Assembly: GCF_017876435.1 (NCBI RefSeq)
Contig: NZ_JAGIOA010000001.1
Span: forward strand, 2,108,001 to 2,172,000
DNA: 64,000 nt
DNA from: Microbacterium phyllosphaerae
GTDB taxonomy: Bacteria; Actinomycetota; Actinomycetes; Actinomycetales; Microbacteriaceae
Direction of reading: 5' to 3'
Part shown: one piece after another, positions 1-7,442 of the stretch
Layout of the letters: each line of letters starts with the position of its first letter
Numbering within the stretch: position 1 is the first letter of the stretch
The notes under the pieces: model-generated
What the model saw: the letters and a program-made list of their open reading frames with translations, nothing else
What the model was told of the DNA's origin: nothing
Database searches by the model: none
Program-made: the position numbers and the translations under genes

Positions 1-1
1 G

Positions 2-436
2 CTGATGGACGGCGATGTCACGACGGCCGCACGTGTGCTCGACCGCAATGTCGATGTGCGTGGCGAGGTCGTGCACGGTCTCAAGCGCGGCAGGGAACTC
101 GGATTCCCGACCGCGAACCTCTCGGCCTCGGTCGACTCGTTCGTGCCGGGTGACGGTGTGTACGCCGGATGGCTCGTCGACCACGAGACCGGGATACGTC
201 ACCGGGCGGCGATCTCCGTCGGCACGAATCCGACGTTCGACGACGTGCTCGAGCGGCAGGTCGAGGCGCACGTGATCGGCGAGACCGATCTGGATCTGTA
301 CGGCCACGACGTGACGGTGGAGTTCGTCGAGCGTCTGCGCGGCATGGTCGCATTCGAGGGCATCGAGAAGCTCAAGTCGCAGATGACGGCCGACGTCACC
401 GACGCCGAACGGGTGCTCGCGGCGCCGAGAAGCTGA
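2..436 (+). CDS. ribF: Bifunctional riboflavin kinase/FAD synthetase, C-terminal part (5' end outside window)
   Basis: Only the C-terminal riboflavin kinase domain is inside the window; the reading frame is open through the left edge, so the N-terminal FMN adenylyltransferase half lies upstream. The enzyme phosphorylates riboflavin to FMN and adenylylates FMN to FAD in the cytoplasm. The kinase signature GRELGFPTANL (the PTAN loop binding ATP/Mg) is visible, followed by the conserved GVYAGW strand and the GTNPTF segment. In Actinobacteria ribF normally sits between truB and rpsO; here rpsO is 17 kb further on. Identification is firm; the start codon cannot be assessed. Confidence 0.93.
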   Translation: MMDGDVTTAARVLDRNVDVRGEVVHGLKRGRELGFPTANLSASVDSFVPGDGVYAGWLVDHETGIRHRAAISVGTNPTFDDVLERQVEAHVIGETDLDLYGHDVTVEFVERLRGMVAFEGIEKLKSQMTADVTDAERVLAAPRS

Positions 437-488
437 ACGCCGCCCCAACTCTCCGTGACGTGATCTCGGCCCGATGGTCGGCATGGCG

Positions 489-494
489 TAGAAT
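489..494 (+). promoter_or_regulatory. Candidate -10 box (TAGAAT) for the SNF2 gene
   Basis: TAGAAT lies about 150 nt before the ATG at 645, implying a leader of roughly 140 nt. The leader contains a short inverted repeat (CGAATC at 511-516 with GATTCG at 525-530) but no recognised riboswitch or RNA gene. No convincing -35 was found. Confidence 0.35.
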
Positions 495-644
495 GGTCCT
501 CGGTGGTTGACGAATCTCGCGAGTGATTCGCGCGTCGATGGCCACCGGAACTACTGTTCGTACGGTCCTGGCTCACGCCACACGCGGACATCGAGAACGG
601 CTGCCGCATCCTGTGGATGCTCGGCCTTCACGCTCAGGAGGAGC

Positions 645-2789
645 ATGCCGACCACGGCGACTGCCGCATCGCGGCGCAAGAAGACGTCTCGTCGCGACGA
701 TGAGGCGCCCCTCATCCCGATCCTCGCGCGCAAGGTGCGCGAGATCGAGGCGAAGTCGCAGCGGGGAAAACTGGGCCCGACGAATCGGGTGAAGTTCCAG
801 GTGATCGCCTTCCTGGTGCGCGAAGAGCGCGCCAGAGTGAAGGCGGATGCCGAGATCGCCGATGCCGCCCGCGCCGAGCTGCTCAAGCGGCTCGACGGTG
901 TCGCGACGATCCTCGCCAAGACCGCTGCGCGCGACACGTCGCTGATCCAGCTGCTCGAGGCCGATCAGGCAACCTCGCCGGTGGCGAAGCGCATGCGTCG
1001 AGACTGGCTGCTCGAGTCGGGCGCGGAACTCGCGCCGGAAGAGCTCATCATCGCGGATGTCGCTCCGGTGCAGACCTCGGTGGTCTCGGCAGCGATCGCC
1101 GAGCGTCAGGTGACGCCGCCGTCGGTCGAGGCGCGCCAGCTCGCGAACCCGTTCCTCGCCCCGGATCTGACTCCTCGAGCCAGCACCACCCCGCGCCGTC
1201 GTCTCGACGGCTGGGAGCTCATGGGGCCGCTCTACAAGGCGTTCGAGACGGGCGCCGGGGGAGGCGCGGCGAGCATGGATCTGCCGCCCGCTCCCGAGTA
1301 CGACCACCTCTCGCCCAAGGGGCTCGAGGTCATGGTGCACCAGTCGCGCTTCCTCGAGGCTGTGCGCGAAGGTCACCGCAGCTTCCTCCTCGCCGATGAG
1401 CCCGGTCTCGGAAAGACCGCTCAGTCCGTTCTCGCCGCGTCGGTCGCGGGTGCCTATCCGCTGCTCGTCGTCGTGCCCAACGTCGTCAAGATGAACTGGG
1501 CGCGTGAGGTCGAGCGCTGGACACCGCAGCGCCGAGCGACCGTCATCCAGGGCGACGGCGCCGACATCGACGCGTTCGCCGACATCTTCATCGTGAACTA
1601 CGAGATCCTCGATCGTCACATGTCGTGGCTCGCATCGATCGGTCTGCGTGGAATGGTCGTCGACGAGGCGCATTTCATCAAGAACCTCAGCTCGCAGCGC
1701 TCCCAGAACGTGCTGTCGCTCGCCAACCGCGTGCGCGAGCGCACGCCTGGCGGCAACCCGCTGATGCTGGCCCTCACCGGAACGCCCCTGATCAACGACG
1801 TCGAGGACTTCGACGCGATCTGGCGCTTCCTCGGCTGGACGACGGGAGAGAAGCCCGGCCCCGAGCTGATGGAGAAGCTCGACGCGACAGGCTTCACGCC
1901 GGCCGACAAGTCGTTCTACCCGGAGGCGCGGGAAGCCGTGATCTCGATGGGCATCGTCCGTCGCAAGAAGAAGGACGTCGCAGCCGATCTCCCCGACAAG
2001 CTCATCGCCGATCTGCCGGTGCAGCTCGACGACGAGTTCGGGCGCAGCATCCGCCAGGCAGAGCGCGAGCTCGGCGAGCGCCTTGCCGCCCGCTACCGTC
2101 GGATCATCGAGGCGCGCGGCGACCGCGGGCTCGCGCCGGGTGAGATCGACGAGGACATCGTCCGTCTCGTGGCCCAGAACGAGCTCGAGGAGTCGAAGGC
2201 CGCCGGCACGGGGGGCGACAACGTCTTCACCATGGTGCGTCGCATCGGACAGGCGAAGGCGCACCTGGCGGCCGACTATGCGGCACAGCTTCAGCGCTCG
2301 GTGGGCAAGGTGGTGTTCTTCGCCAAGCACATCGACGTGATGGACCAGGCCGAAGCCCACTTCGCCTCCGCCGGCATCCGGTCAGTGTCCATCCGTGGCG
2401 ACCAGACCTCGACGGCGCGTCAGCAGGCGATCGACGACTTCAACAGCGATCCGGACGTCGGCATCGCGGTCTGCTCGCTCACGGCGGCGGGCGTGGGCGT
2501 CAACATGCAGGCGGCGTCGAACGTCGTGCTCGCAGAGCTGTCCTGGACCGCCGCGGAGCAGACTCAGGCGATCGACCGGGTGCACCGCATCGGGCAGGAC
2601 GAGCCGGTCACGGCATGGCGGATCATCGCGGCGCACACCGTCGACGCGAAGATCGCCGAGCTCATCGATCAGAAGCAGGGACTCGCGGCGCGGGCGCTCG
2701 ATGGCGAGGCCATCGATGACGCGGCTGCGGAACCCGTGCAGCTCGGTGCGCTCATGCACCTCCTGCGCGAAGCGCTCGGAGCCGCCTGA
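645..2789 (+). CDS. SNF2-family DEAD/DEAH-box ATPase/helicase
   Basis: A 714-residue superfamily 2 ATPase of the SNF2 type, expected to translocate on double-stranded DNA and remodel protein-DNA complexes. Seen: motif I DEPGLGKT (residues 251-258, Lys257 contacting ATP), motif II DEAH (340-343), motif III LTGTP, and the C-terminal helicase motif IDRVHRIGQ near residue 645. About 240 N-terminal residues, rich in basic and Ala/Glu residues, precede the ATPase core and match nothing I recognise. The ATG at 645 is chosen because AGGAGG ends 4 nt before it; the frame stays open upstream to 507 but that part looks non-coding. It stands alone, without restriction or methylase genes beside it, so a defence role is not supported. 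Confidence 0.9.
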   Translation: MPTTATAASRRKKTSRRDDEAPLIPILARKVREIEAKSQRGKLGPTNRVKFQVIAFLVREERARVKADAEIADAARAELLKRLDGVATILAKTAARDTSLIQLLEADQATSPVAKRMRRDWLLESGAELAPEELIIADVAPVQTSVVSAAIAERQVTPPSVEARQLANPFLAPDLTPRASTTPRRRLDGWELMGPLYKAFETGAGGGAASMDLPPAPEYDHLSPKGLEVMVHQSRFLEAVREGHRSFLLADEPGLGKTAQSVLAASVAGAYPLLVVVPNVVKMNWAREVERWTPQRRATVIQGDGADIDAFADIFIVNYEILDRHMSWLASIGLRGMVVDEAHFIKNLSSQRSQNVLSLANRVRERTPGGNPLMLALTGTPLINDVEDFDAIWRFLGWTTGEKPGPELMEKLDATGFTPADKSFYPEAREAVISMGIVRRKKKDVAADLPDKLIADLPVQLDDEFGRSIRQAERELGERLAARYRRIIEARGDRGLAPGEIDEDIVRLVAQNELEESKAAGTGGDNVFTMVRRIGQAKAHLAADYAAQLQRSVGKVVFFAKHIDVMDQAEAHFASAGIRSVSIRGDQTSTARQQAIDDFNSDPDVGIAVCSLTAAGVGVNMQAASNVVLAELSWTAAEQTQAIDRVHRIGQDEPVTAWRIIAAHTVDAKIAELIDQKQGLAARALDGEAIDDAAAEPVQLGALMHLLREALGAA

Positions 2790-2950
2790 CGGGACAAGCT
2801 CTCGAAAGATCGGCGTTAAGAATCACGGTTCTTGGCGCCGATTTCTCGCTCTCATCGCCGACGCGAGGCATTTCTTGCAAATCGTCCCGAAACGACCGCA
2901 AGATCTTCGGTTTTCGACGCCTCGAATGGCGCCTGCGCGCATCAGGGCGC

Positions 2951-2956
2951 TAGTGT
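2951..2956 (+). promoter_or_regulatory. Candidate -10 box (TAGTGT) for pfkA
   Basis: TAGTGT with a predicted leader of about 50 nt before the pfkA ATG. The leader has a pyrimidine-rich stretch and only a weak Shine-Dalgarno (GAGG). Confidence 0.45.
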
Positions 2957-3011
2957 CGATCGCAGGCAGCGTCGCCTTTTCCCCCTTTCCCTGAACCCGT
3001 CTGAGGCAAGC

Positions 3012-4040
3012 ATGAAGATCGGCATTCTGACGAGCGGTGGCGACTGCCCCGGACTCAACGCGGTAATCCGCGGAATCGTGCTCAAGGGCACCACGACCTA
3101 CGACCTCGAGTTCGTCGGCATCCGCGACGGATGGCGCGGTGTGGTCGACGGAGACTTCTTCCCCCTCACCCGCCACGAGGTGAAGGGCCTGTCGAAGGTC
3201 GGCGGAACGATCCTCGGCACCAGCCGCACCAACCCCTACGAGGGTGTGCGCGGCGGGGCGGAGAACATCGCCAAGACGCTCTACGGGCACAAGATCGACG
3301 GCATCATCGCGATCGGCGGCGAGGGAACCCTGGCCGCCGCCGACCGTCTCGCGAAGGACGGCATCAACGTCATCGGCGTGCCGAAGACGATCGACAACGA
3401 CCTGCGTGCCACCGACTACTCGTTCGGCTTCGACACGGCGGTGAACATCGCCACCGATGCGATGGACCGTCTGCGTACCACCGGCGACTCGCATCAGCGC
3501 TGCATGGTGGCCGAGGTCATGGGACGCCACGTCGGCTGGATCGCGTTGCACGCCGGTATGGCGGCGGGCGCCCACGCCATCTGCATCCCTGAGGTGCCGA
3601 TGTCGATCGACGACATCACCGAGCTCGTCTCGAGCGCCCACGATCGCGGTCGCGCGCCGCTCGTCGTGGTCTCCGAGGGGTTCAAGCTGCTCGGCATGGA
3701 CGAGGCCTACAGCGACAAGGGGCTGGATGCGTTCAACCGCCCCCGTCTGGGCGGCATCGGCGACCAGCTCGCACCGGCGATCGAGCGGATCACCGGAATC
3801 GAGACGCGTGCGACGATCCTCGGCCACATCCAGCGAGGCGGCTCTCCGTCCGCGTTCGACCGTGTGCTGGCGACGCGCCTCGGGTTGCACGCCGCCGATG
3901 CGATCGTCGATCAGGCATGGGGCCAGATGGTGGCCATGCAGGGCACCGATATCGTCCGCGTCCCCTTCGCCGAGGCGCTCGGCGAGCTGAACACGGTTCC
4001 CCGCAGCCGGTACGACGAGGCCGCCGCCCTGTTCGGCTGA
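3012..4040 (+). CDS. pfkA: 6-phosphofructokinase (group III, probably ATP-dependent)
   Basis: A 342-residue phosphofructokinase that phosphorylates fructose 6-phosphate to fructose 1,6-bisphosphate, the committed step of glycolysis. The GGDCPGLNAVIRG motif opens the protein (9-21), followed by GGEGT (102-106), PKTIDND (124-130) with the catalytic Asp128, and EVMGRHVGW. The residue pair that separates phosphoryl donors is mixed: Gly105 (ATP-type, equivalent to E. coli Gly104) with Lys125 (typical of PPi-type, where E. coli has Gly124). That combination is known from actinobacterial group III enzymes such as the Streptomyces ATP-PFK. The ATG at 3012 is used because MKIGILTSGGD is the family's usual N-terminus. 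A strong terminator follows. Confidence 0.95.
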   Translation: MKIGILTSGGDCPGLNAVIRGIVLKGTTTYDLEFVGIRDGWRGVVDGDFFPLTRHEVKGLSKVGGTILGTSRTNPYEGVRGGAENIAKTLYGHKIDGIIAIGGEGTLAAADRLAKDGINVIGVPKTIDNDLRATDYSFGFDTAVNIATDAMDRLRTTGDSHQRCMVAEVMGRHVGWIALHAGMAAGAHAICIPEVPMSIDDITELVSSAHDRGRAPLVVVSEGFKLLGMDEAYSDKGLDAFNRPRLGGIGDQLAPAIERITGIETRATILGHIQRGGSPSAFDRVLATRLGLHAADAIVDQAWGQMVAMQGTDIVRVPFAEALGELNTVPRSRYDEAAALFG

Positions 4041-4053
4041 GCCGCCAGGTACT

Positions 4054-4109
4054 GAGAACAGGAGGACCGACGCGGATCAGGAGCATCCGCGTCGGTCTTT
4101 CCTGTTCTC
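4054..4109 (+). terminator. Two-part hairpin terminator after pfkA
   Basis: Inner stem ACCGACGCGGAT (4066-4077) pairs with ATCCGCGTCGGT (4085-4096) over a 7-nt loop. An outer stem GAGAACAGG (4054-4062) pairs with CCTGTTCTC (4101-4109). It lies between convergent pfkA and the minus-strand DUF559 gene, so it may act on both. Confidence 0.8.
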
Positions 4110-4142
4110 GGACGCTTCTCCTGAGGTGGGCCGGTCGCAGAC

Positions 4143-4975
4143 TCAGCCCGGCCGATGCAGATTCTGAGCGACCGCCGCGCGTACGACGCTCTGCACGAAT
4201 TCCGGTCGGAACAGGATCTGGTGGTAGTCGAAACGGAGCACGGTGTAGCCCCGCAGGCTGAGTCGTGCATCTGCTTCGATGTCGCGGCGCCGATCGGACG
4301 CGTTGCTGTGATGGGCGAATCCGTCCAGCTGCACCGCGAGCCGCGTGCCGATCAGTGCATCGAGTGGGTGCCCGTCGATCCACACCTGCTGAACGACGTC
4401 CACGCCGATCGCGCGCATCAGGACGACGAAGTGGGTTTCGAGTCCGGAATCGGACAGGAGGCCGGCGACGGCGGCGATGCGTGATCCCCTGGTACTCCGC
4501 CACTCGACGCGGCCCAGGAGCTCAGGTGCGATGAGCCGCTGGTTGAGCGCGGACTCCCAGACCGCCAGGGCTGCGGCCGGTTCCTGGCATCGTGCGACCT
4601 CGTGGAGCACGTTGATCAGCGGATCGACGACGCAGTGCTGCCCCGTCGGCGCCGGTCCCGACGACCAGTGCACCCGCAGACCGGCGGAATCGAATCGTGC
4701 CGCGGTCGGCGCGACGGCGACATGCACCCGCTCATGGGCGGGCGTCCACAGCCCGAGTCTCCGCGCGGCGGTCACGCAGGTGAGACGACCGCTGACTCCG
4801 ACAGCGGCGAGAACCTCCGGATCGCACTCTTCGATGCGATCCAGGAGCGGCGGAGCCGGAGCATCCGCCCGGAATCGACCGCAGTGGCGACGACATATCG
4901 GCTGAAGCCCGCGGCGTAGATCTCCGTCGTGTGGGCCGCTCCGTCGTGCGTTCGAAGCCAGTCCTCGAGACTCAT
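4143..4975 (-). pseudogene. DUF559 (Vsr-like fold) protein with AbiEi-like N-terminus, disrupted by a frameshift
   Basis: Two reading frames together make one recognisable protein. From the ATG at 4975 the first frame gives the winged-helix start common to this family (MSLEDWLRTHDGAAHTTEI, then ...RMLRLRRSWIA). The second frame continues with EECDPEVLAAVGVSGRLTCV, the usual linker, then the DUF559 core ending in LDGFAHHSNASDRRRDIEAD and GYTVLRFDYHQI. The switch falls near 4830-4840 and needs a -1 shift, equivalent to a single lost base. No slippery heptamer is apparent, so a real frameshift mutation or a sequencing error is likelier than programmed frameshifting. Such proteins are common, often multicopy, in Actinobacteria and have no established role; the fold resembles very short patch repair endonucleases. 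Confidence 0.75.
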
Positions 4976-5094
4976 GTCTCCACTCTGCGGGTTTTCGCTT
5001 CTCCATGGCCCGCCGCAGGGAGATTGTGCAGGGATCTGCGTCCATCGCCGATCTGTGGAGGAGAGATCGGCTGGCGCGAGGTCAGGAGAACGGG

Positions 5095-5135
5095 CTGAGA
5101 TCAGGAGACTTCTGAGCGAAGTCTCCTGATCTCAG
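5095..5135 (-). terminator. Perfect 18-bp inverted repeat between two minus-strand genes
   Basis: CTGAGATCAGGAGACTTC (5095-5112) and its exact complement (5118-5135) are separated by a 5-nt loop, with partial pairing continuing outside (5083-5093 with 5136-5147). It lies just after the oligopeptidase stop and before the DUF559 start, fitting a terminator for the former. There is no clear U-tract. Confidence 0.7.
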
Positions 5136-5186
5136 CCGGTCGTCCTGAATCCGGGTGGGAGACAGGGGGCGTAGCGACAGCGGGGG

Positions 5187-7286
5187 TCAGCGCGAGGCGA
5201 GCCCGACCGTGTCGAGGATCCACGCCAGCTCGAAGGCGCGTTCCTTCCACGAGTTGTACCGCCCGCTCACACCACCGTGCCCGGCGACCATCTCGCACTT
5301 GAGCAGTGCGTCCGAGGCCCCTGCGACGCGCAGCGCCGCGATCCACTTGGCCGGCTCCACATAGAGCACGCGGGTGTCGTTCAGCGACGTGACCGCGAGG
5401 ATGCGGGGATACCGGACGCCCTCGCGCACGTTCTCGTACGGCGAGTAGGACTTCATGTACTCGTAGACGTCTGCGCCGTGCAGAGGGTCGCCCCACTCGT
5501 CCCATTCGATCACCGTCAGGGGGAGCGAGGGATCCAGGATCGTCGTGAGTGCGTCGACGAAAGGCACTGCGGCCAGGATGCCGGCGAAGAGCTCGGGAGC
5601 GAGGTTTGTGACGGCTCCCATGAGCAGGCCGCCGGCGCTGCCGCCTTCTGCGACCAGCCTCTCGGGTGTCGTGATGCCCTGCTCGACGAGATGTTCGGCG
5701 CAGGCGACGAAGTCCGTGAACGTGTTGCGCTTGTTCAGGAGCTTGCCGTCCTCGTACCACTGGCGTCCCATCTCGCCGCCTCCGCGCACGTGGGCGACCG
5801 CGAAGATGATTCCGCGGTCGAGCTCCGACAGGCGAGCGACCGAGAAACCCGGGTCGATCGAGTGCTCGTACGATCCGTACCCGTACAGGTGCACAGGGCG
5901 GACCTCGGAGCCGGGCTCACCGAAGGATCGCTTCCAGACCAGCGAGATCGGCACCCGGGTGCCGTCGGATGCGGTCGCCCAGGCGCGCTGCTGACCGTAG
6001 TCGAGCGGGTCGTAGCCGCCCAGCACCGCGACCTGCTTGCGGAGTTCGAGCTCGCGCGTCGCGAGGTCGAGCTCGAACACCGTTCCCGGCGTCAAGAACG
6101 AGGTGTAGCCGAGGCGGAGGAACGGCGAGTGCCACTCGGGATTGCCGCTGACGCCTGCCGAATAGAGAGGCTCATCGAAGACGATGTCCTCCACGGCATC
6201 CGTCGCATAGTCGAGGAGCCCGACGCGCTCGAGCCCCTCGCTGCGGTACTCGACCGTGGCGAAATCCCGGAACGCGTCGACGCCGAGCAATCGCCGCCCC
6301 GGCTCGTGCGCGAGGACGACCCGTCGATCCCCCTGGGGCGCGGATGCCGCGACCGAGACGAGCTCGAAGTCCAGCGCGTCGTCGTTGTGGAGGATGTAGA
6401 GGCGGTCCTCTCCGTCGACCACGGCGTGCTCGAGCGAGTACTCGACACCCTCGCGCCGAGGCCACACGATCTCGGGGGCTGCGGTCAGGTCGCCCGAGAG
6501 GTCGACGAGGTACTCCTCGCTGGTGATGCTCGACCCCACGGCGATCACGAGGTACTTGCGGCTCCGGGTGATCCCGGCCCCGAGCCAGTACTTCTCGTCG
6601 GGCTCGTGGAAGAGCTTCACATCGTCAGACACGGGAGTGCCGAGGCGATGCAGCCAGAGCGTGTCGGGGCGCCAGGCGTCGTCCCTGGTCGTGTAGAGGA
6701 CGCCGGTGCCGTCCGGCGTGAAGAACGCGCCGCCCGTGTCGGGGATCTCGTCGGCGAGGGTCTCTCCGGTGGCGAGGTCTCGGACGTGGACCGTGTAGAG
6801 CTCGTCGCCCTCGAAATCCGTCGCCCAGAGCAGCTTCGTCGCGTCGTCAGAGGTGTCGAACGCGCCGAGCGAGAAGAACTCGTGGCCCTCGGCCTCGACG
6901 TTGCCGTCGAGCAGAACCGTCTCTCCGGGGACGGCGACGCCGGGTTCGAGGACCGGGGGAGTCCAGTCGTCCTCGGCGGCCGCGGTGCGGCAATGGATTC
7001 CGTACTGGGCGCCTTCCTCCGTGCGGCTGTAATACCACCAGTCTCCGCGCCGAGTCGGCACGGAGAGGTCGGTCTCCTGCACGCGCCCCTTGATCTCCTG
7101 GAACAGCGTCTCGCGCAGCTCGGAGAGGTGGGAGAGTTCGGCCTCGGTGTGTGCGTTCTCGGCTTCGAGGTGCGCGATCACCTCGGGGGAGTCCTTCTCA
7201 CGCAGCCATTCGTACGGGTCGTCGAAGGTGTCGCCGTGGTGAGTGCGGAGAGTCGAGCGGCGGTCTGCGGTCGGGGCATCAGTCAC
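5187..7286 (-). CDS. Prolyl oligopeptidase family serine peptidase (S9A, oligopeptidase B-like)
   Basis: A 699-residue cytoplasmic serine peptidase that cleaves short peptides: an N-terminal beta-propeller that limits substrate size, then an alpha/beta-hydrolase domain. The catalytic triad is visible in the C-terminal third: Ser in GGSAGG, Asp in SLNDTRV, and His in GHGGVSGR. The N-terminal DDPYEWLRE is typical of the family. GTG at 7286 is taken as start because the box TAGCGT ends exactly 7 nt before it; another in-frame GTG at 7295 would overlap that box. No signal peptide. Divergent from the phosphate transporter gene across a 156-bp region holding a PHO-box-like repeat. Whether it is oligopeptidase B (basic residues) or prolyl-specific cannot be told from motifs alone. 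Confidence 0.92.
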   Translation of the reverse strand: MTDAPTADRRSTLRTHHGDTFDDPYEWLREKDSPEVIAHLEAENAHTEAELSHLSELRETLFQEIKGRVQETDLSVPTRRGDWWYYSRTEEGAQYGIHCRTAAAEDDWTPPVLEPGVAVPGETVLLDGNVEAEGHEFFSLGAFDTSDDATKLLWATDFEGDELYTVHVRDLATGETLADEIPDTGGAFFTPDGTGVLYTTRDDAWRPDTLWLHRLGTPVSDDVKLFHEPDEKYWLGAGITRSRKYLVIAVGSSITSEEYLVDLSGDLTAAPEIVWPRREGVEYSLEHAVVDGEDRLYILHNDDALDFELVSVAASAPQGDRRVVLAHEPGRRLLGVDAFRDFATVEYRSEGLERVGLLDYATDAVEDIVFDEPLYSAGVSGNPEWHSPFLRLGYTSFLTPGTVFELDLATRELELRKQVAVLGGYDPLDYGQQRAWATASDGTRVPISLVWKRSFGEPGSEVRPVHLYGYGSYEHSIDPGFSVARLSELDRGIIFAVAHVRGGGEMGRQWYEDGKLLNKRNTFTDFVACAEHLVEQGITTPERLVAEGGSAGGLLMGAVTNLAPELFAGILAAVPFVDALTTILDPSLPLTVIEWDEWGDPLHGADVYEYMKSYSPYENVREGVRYPRILAVTSLNDTRVLYVEPAKWIAALRVAGASDALLKCEMVAGHGGVSGRYNSWKERAFELAWILDTVGLASR

Positions 7287-7293
7287 GGCATCC

Positions 7294-7299
7294 ACGCTA
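7294..7299 (-). promoter_or_regulatory. -10 box (TAGCGT), 7 nt before GTG of the oligopeptidase
   Basis: The spacing predicts transcription starting at or next to the GTG, giving a leaderless mRNA. It decides the start codon of this gene. Confidence 0.6.
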
Positions 7300-7351
7300 G
7301 CCCAGGTCGAGTTGACCGGCACCCGACAGGGTGGGAGGATTGCGCGGGGCC

Positions 7352-7380
7352 GGTTAACGGAAGTCAAACCCACGGTGAAC
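7352..7380 (+). promoter_or_regulatory. PHO-box-like 11-nt direct repeats upstream of the PiT transporter
   Basis: Three heptamers recur at exactly 11-nt steps: GGTTAAC (7352-7358), GTCAAAC (7363-7369) and GGTGAAC (7374-7380). Read on the opposite strand they are GTTCACC, GTTTGAC and GTTAACC, which resemble the direct-repeat units of the actinobacterial PhoP operator. The position, 62 nt before a phosphate transporter start, supports the reading; binding is inferred. Confidence 0.6.
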
Positions 7381-7442
7381 TCTTCGTTCGTCACGTCGAT
7401 CTCGTCGACACCTCCCTCTTCCTCAACGACCGAAAGCGAACG

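Noticed and set aside
573..2360. 595-codon minus-strand frame over the SNF2 gene
   Set aside because: Shadow frame of a well-supported gene with all helicase motifs on the plus strand.
4829..4843. Programmed -1 ribosomal frameshift in the DUF559 gene
   Set aside because: No X-XXY-YYZ slippery sequence or strong downstream structure is apparent at the crossover.
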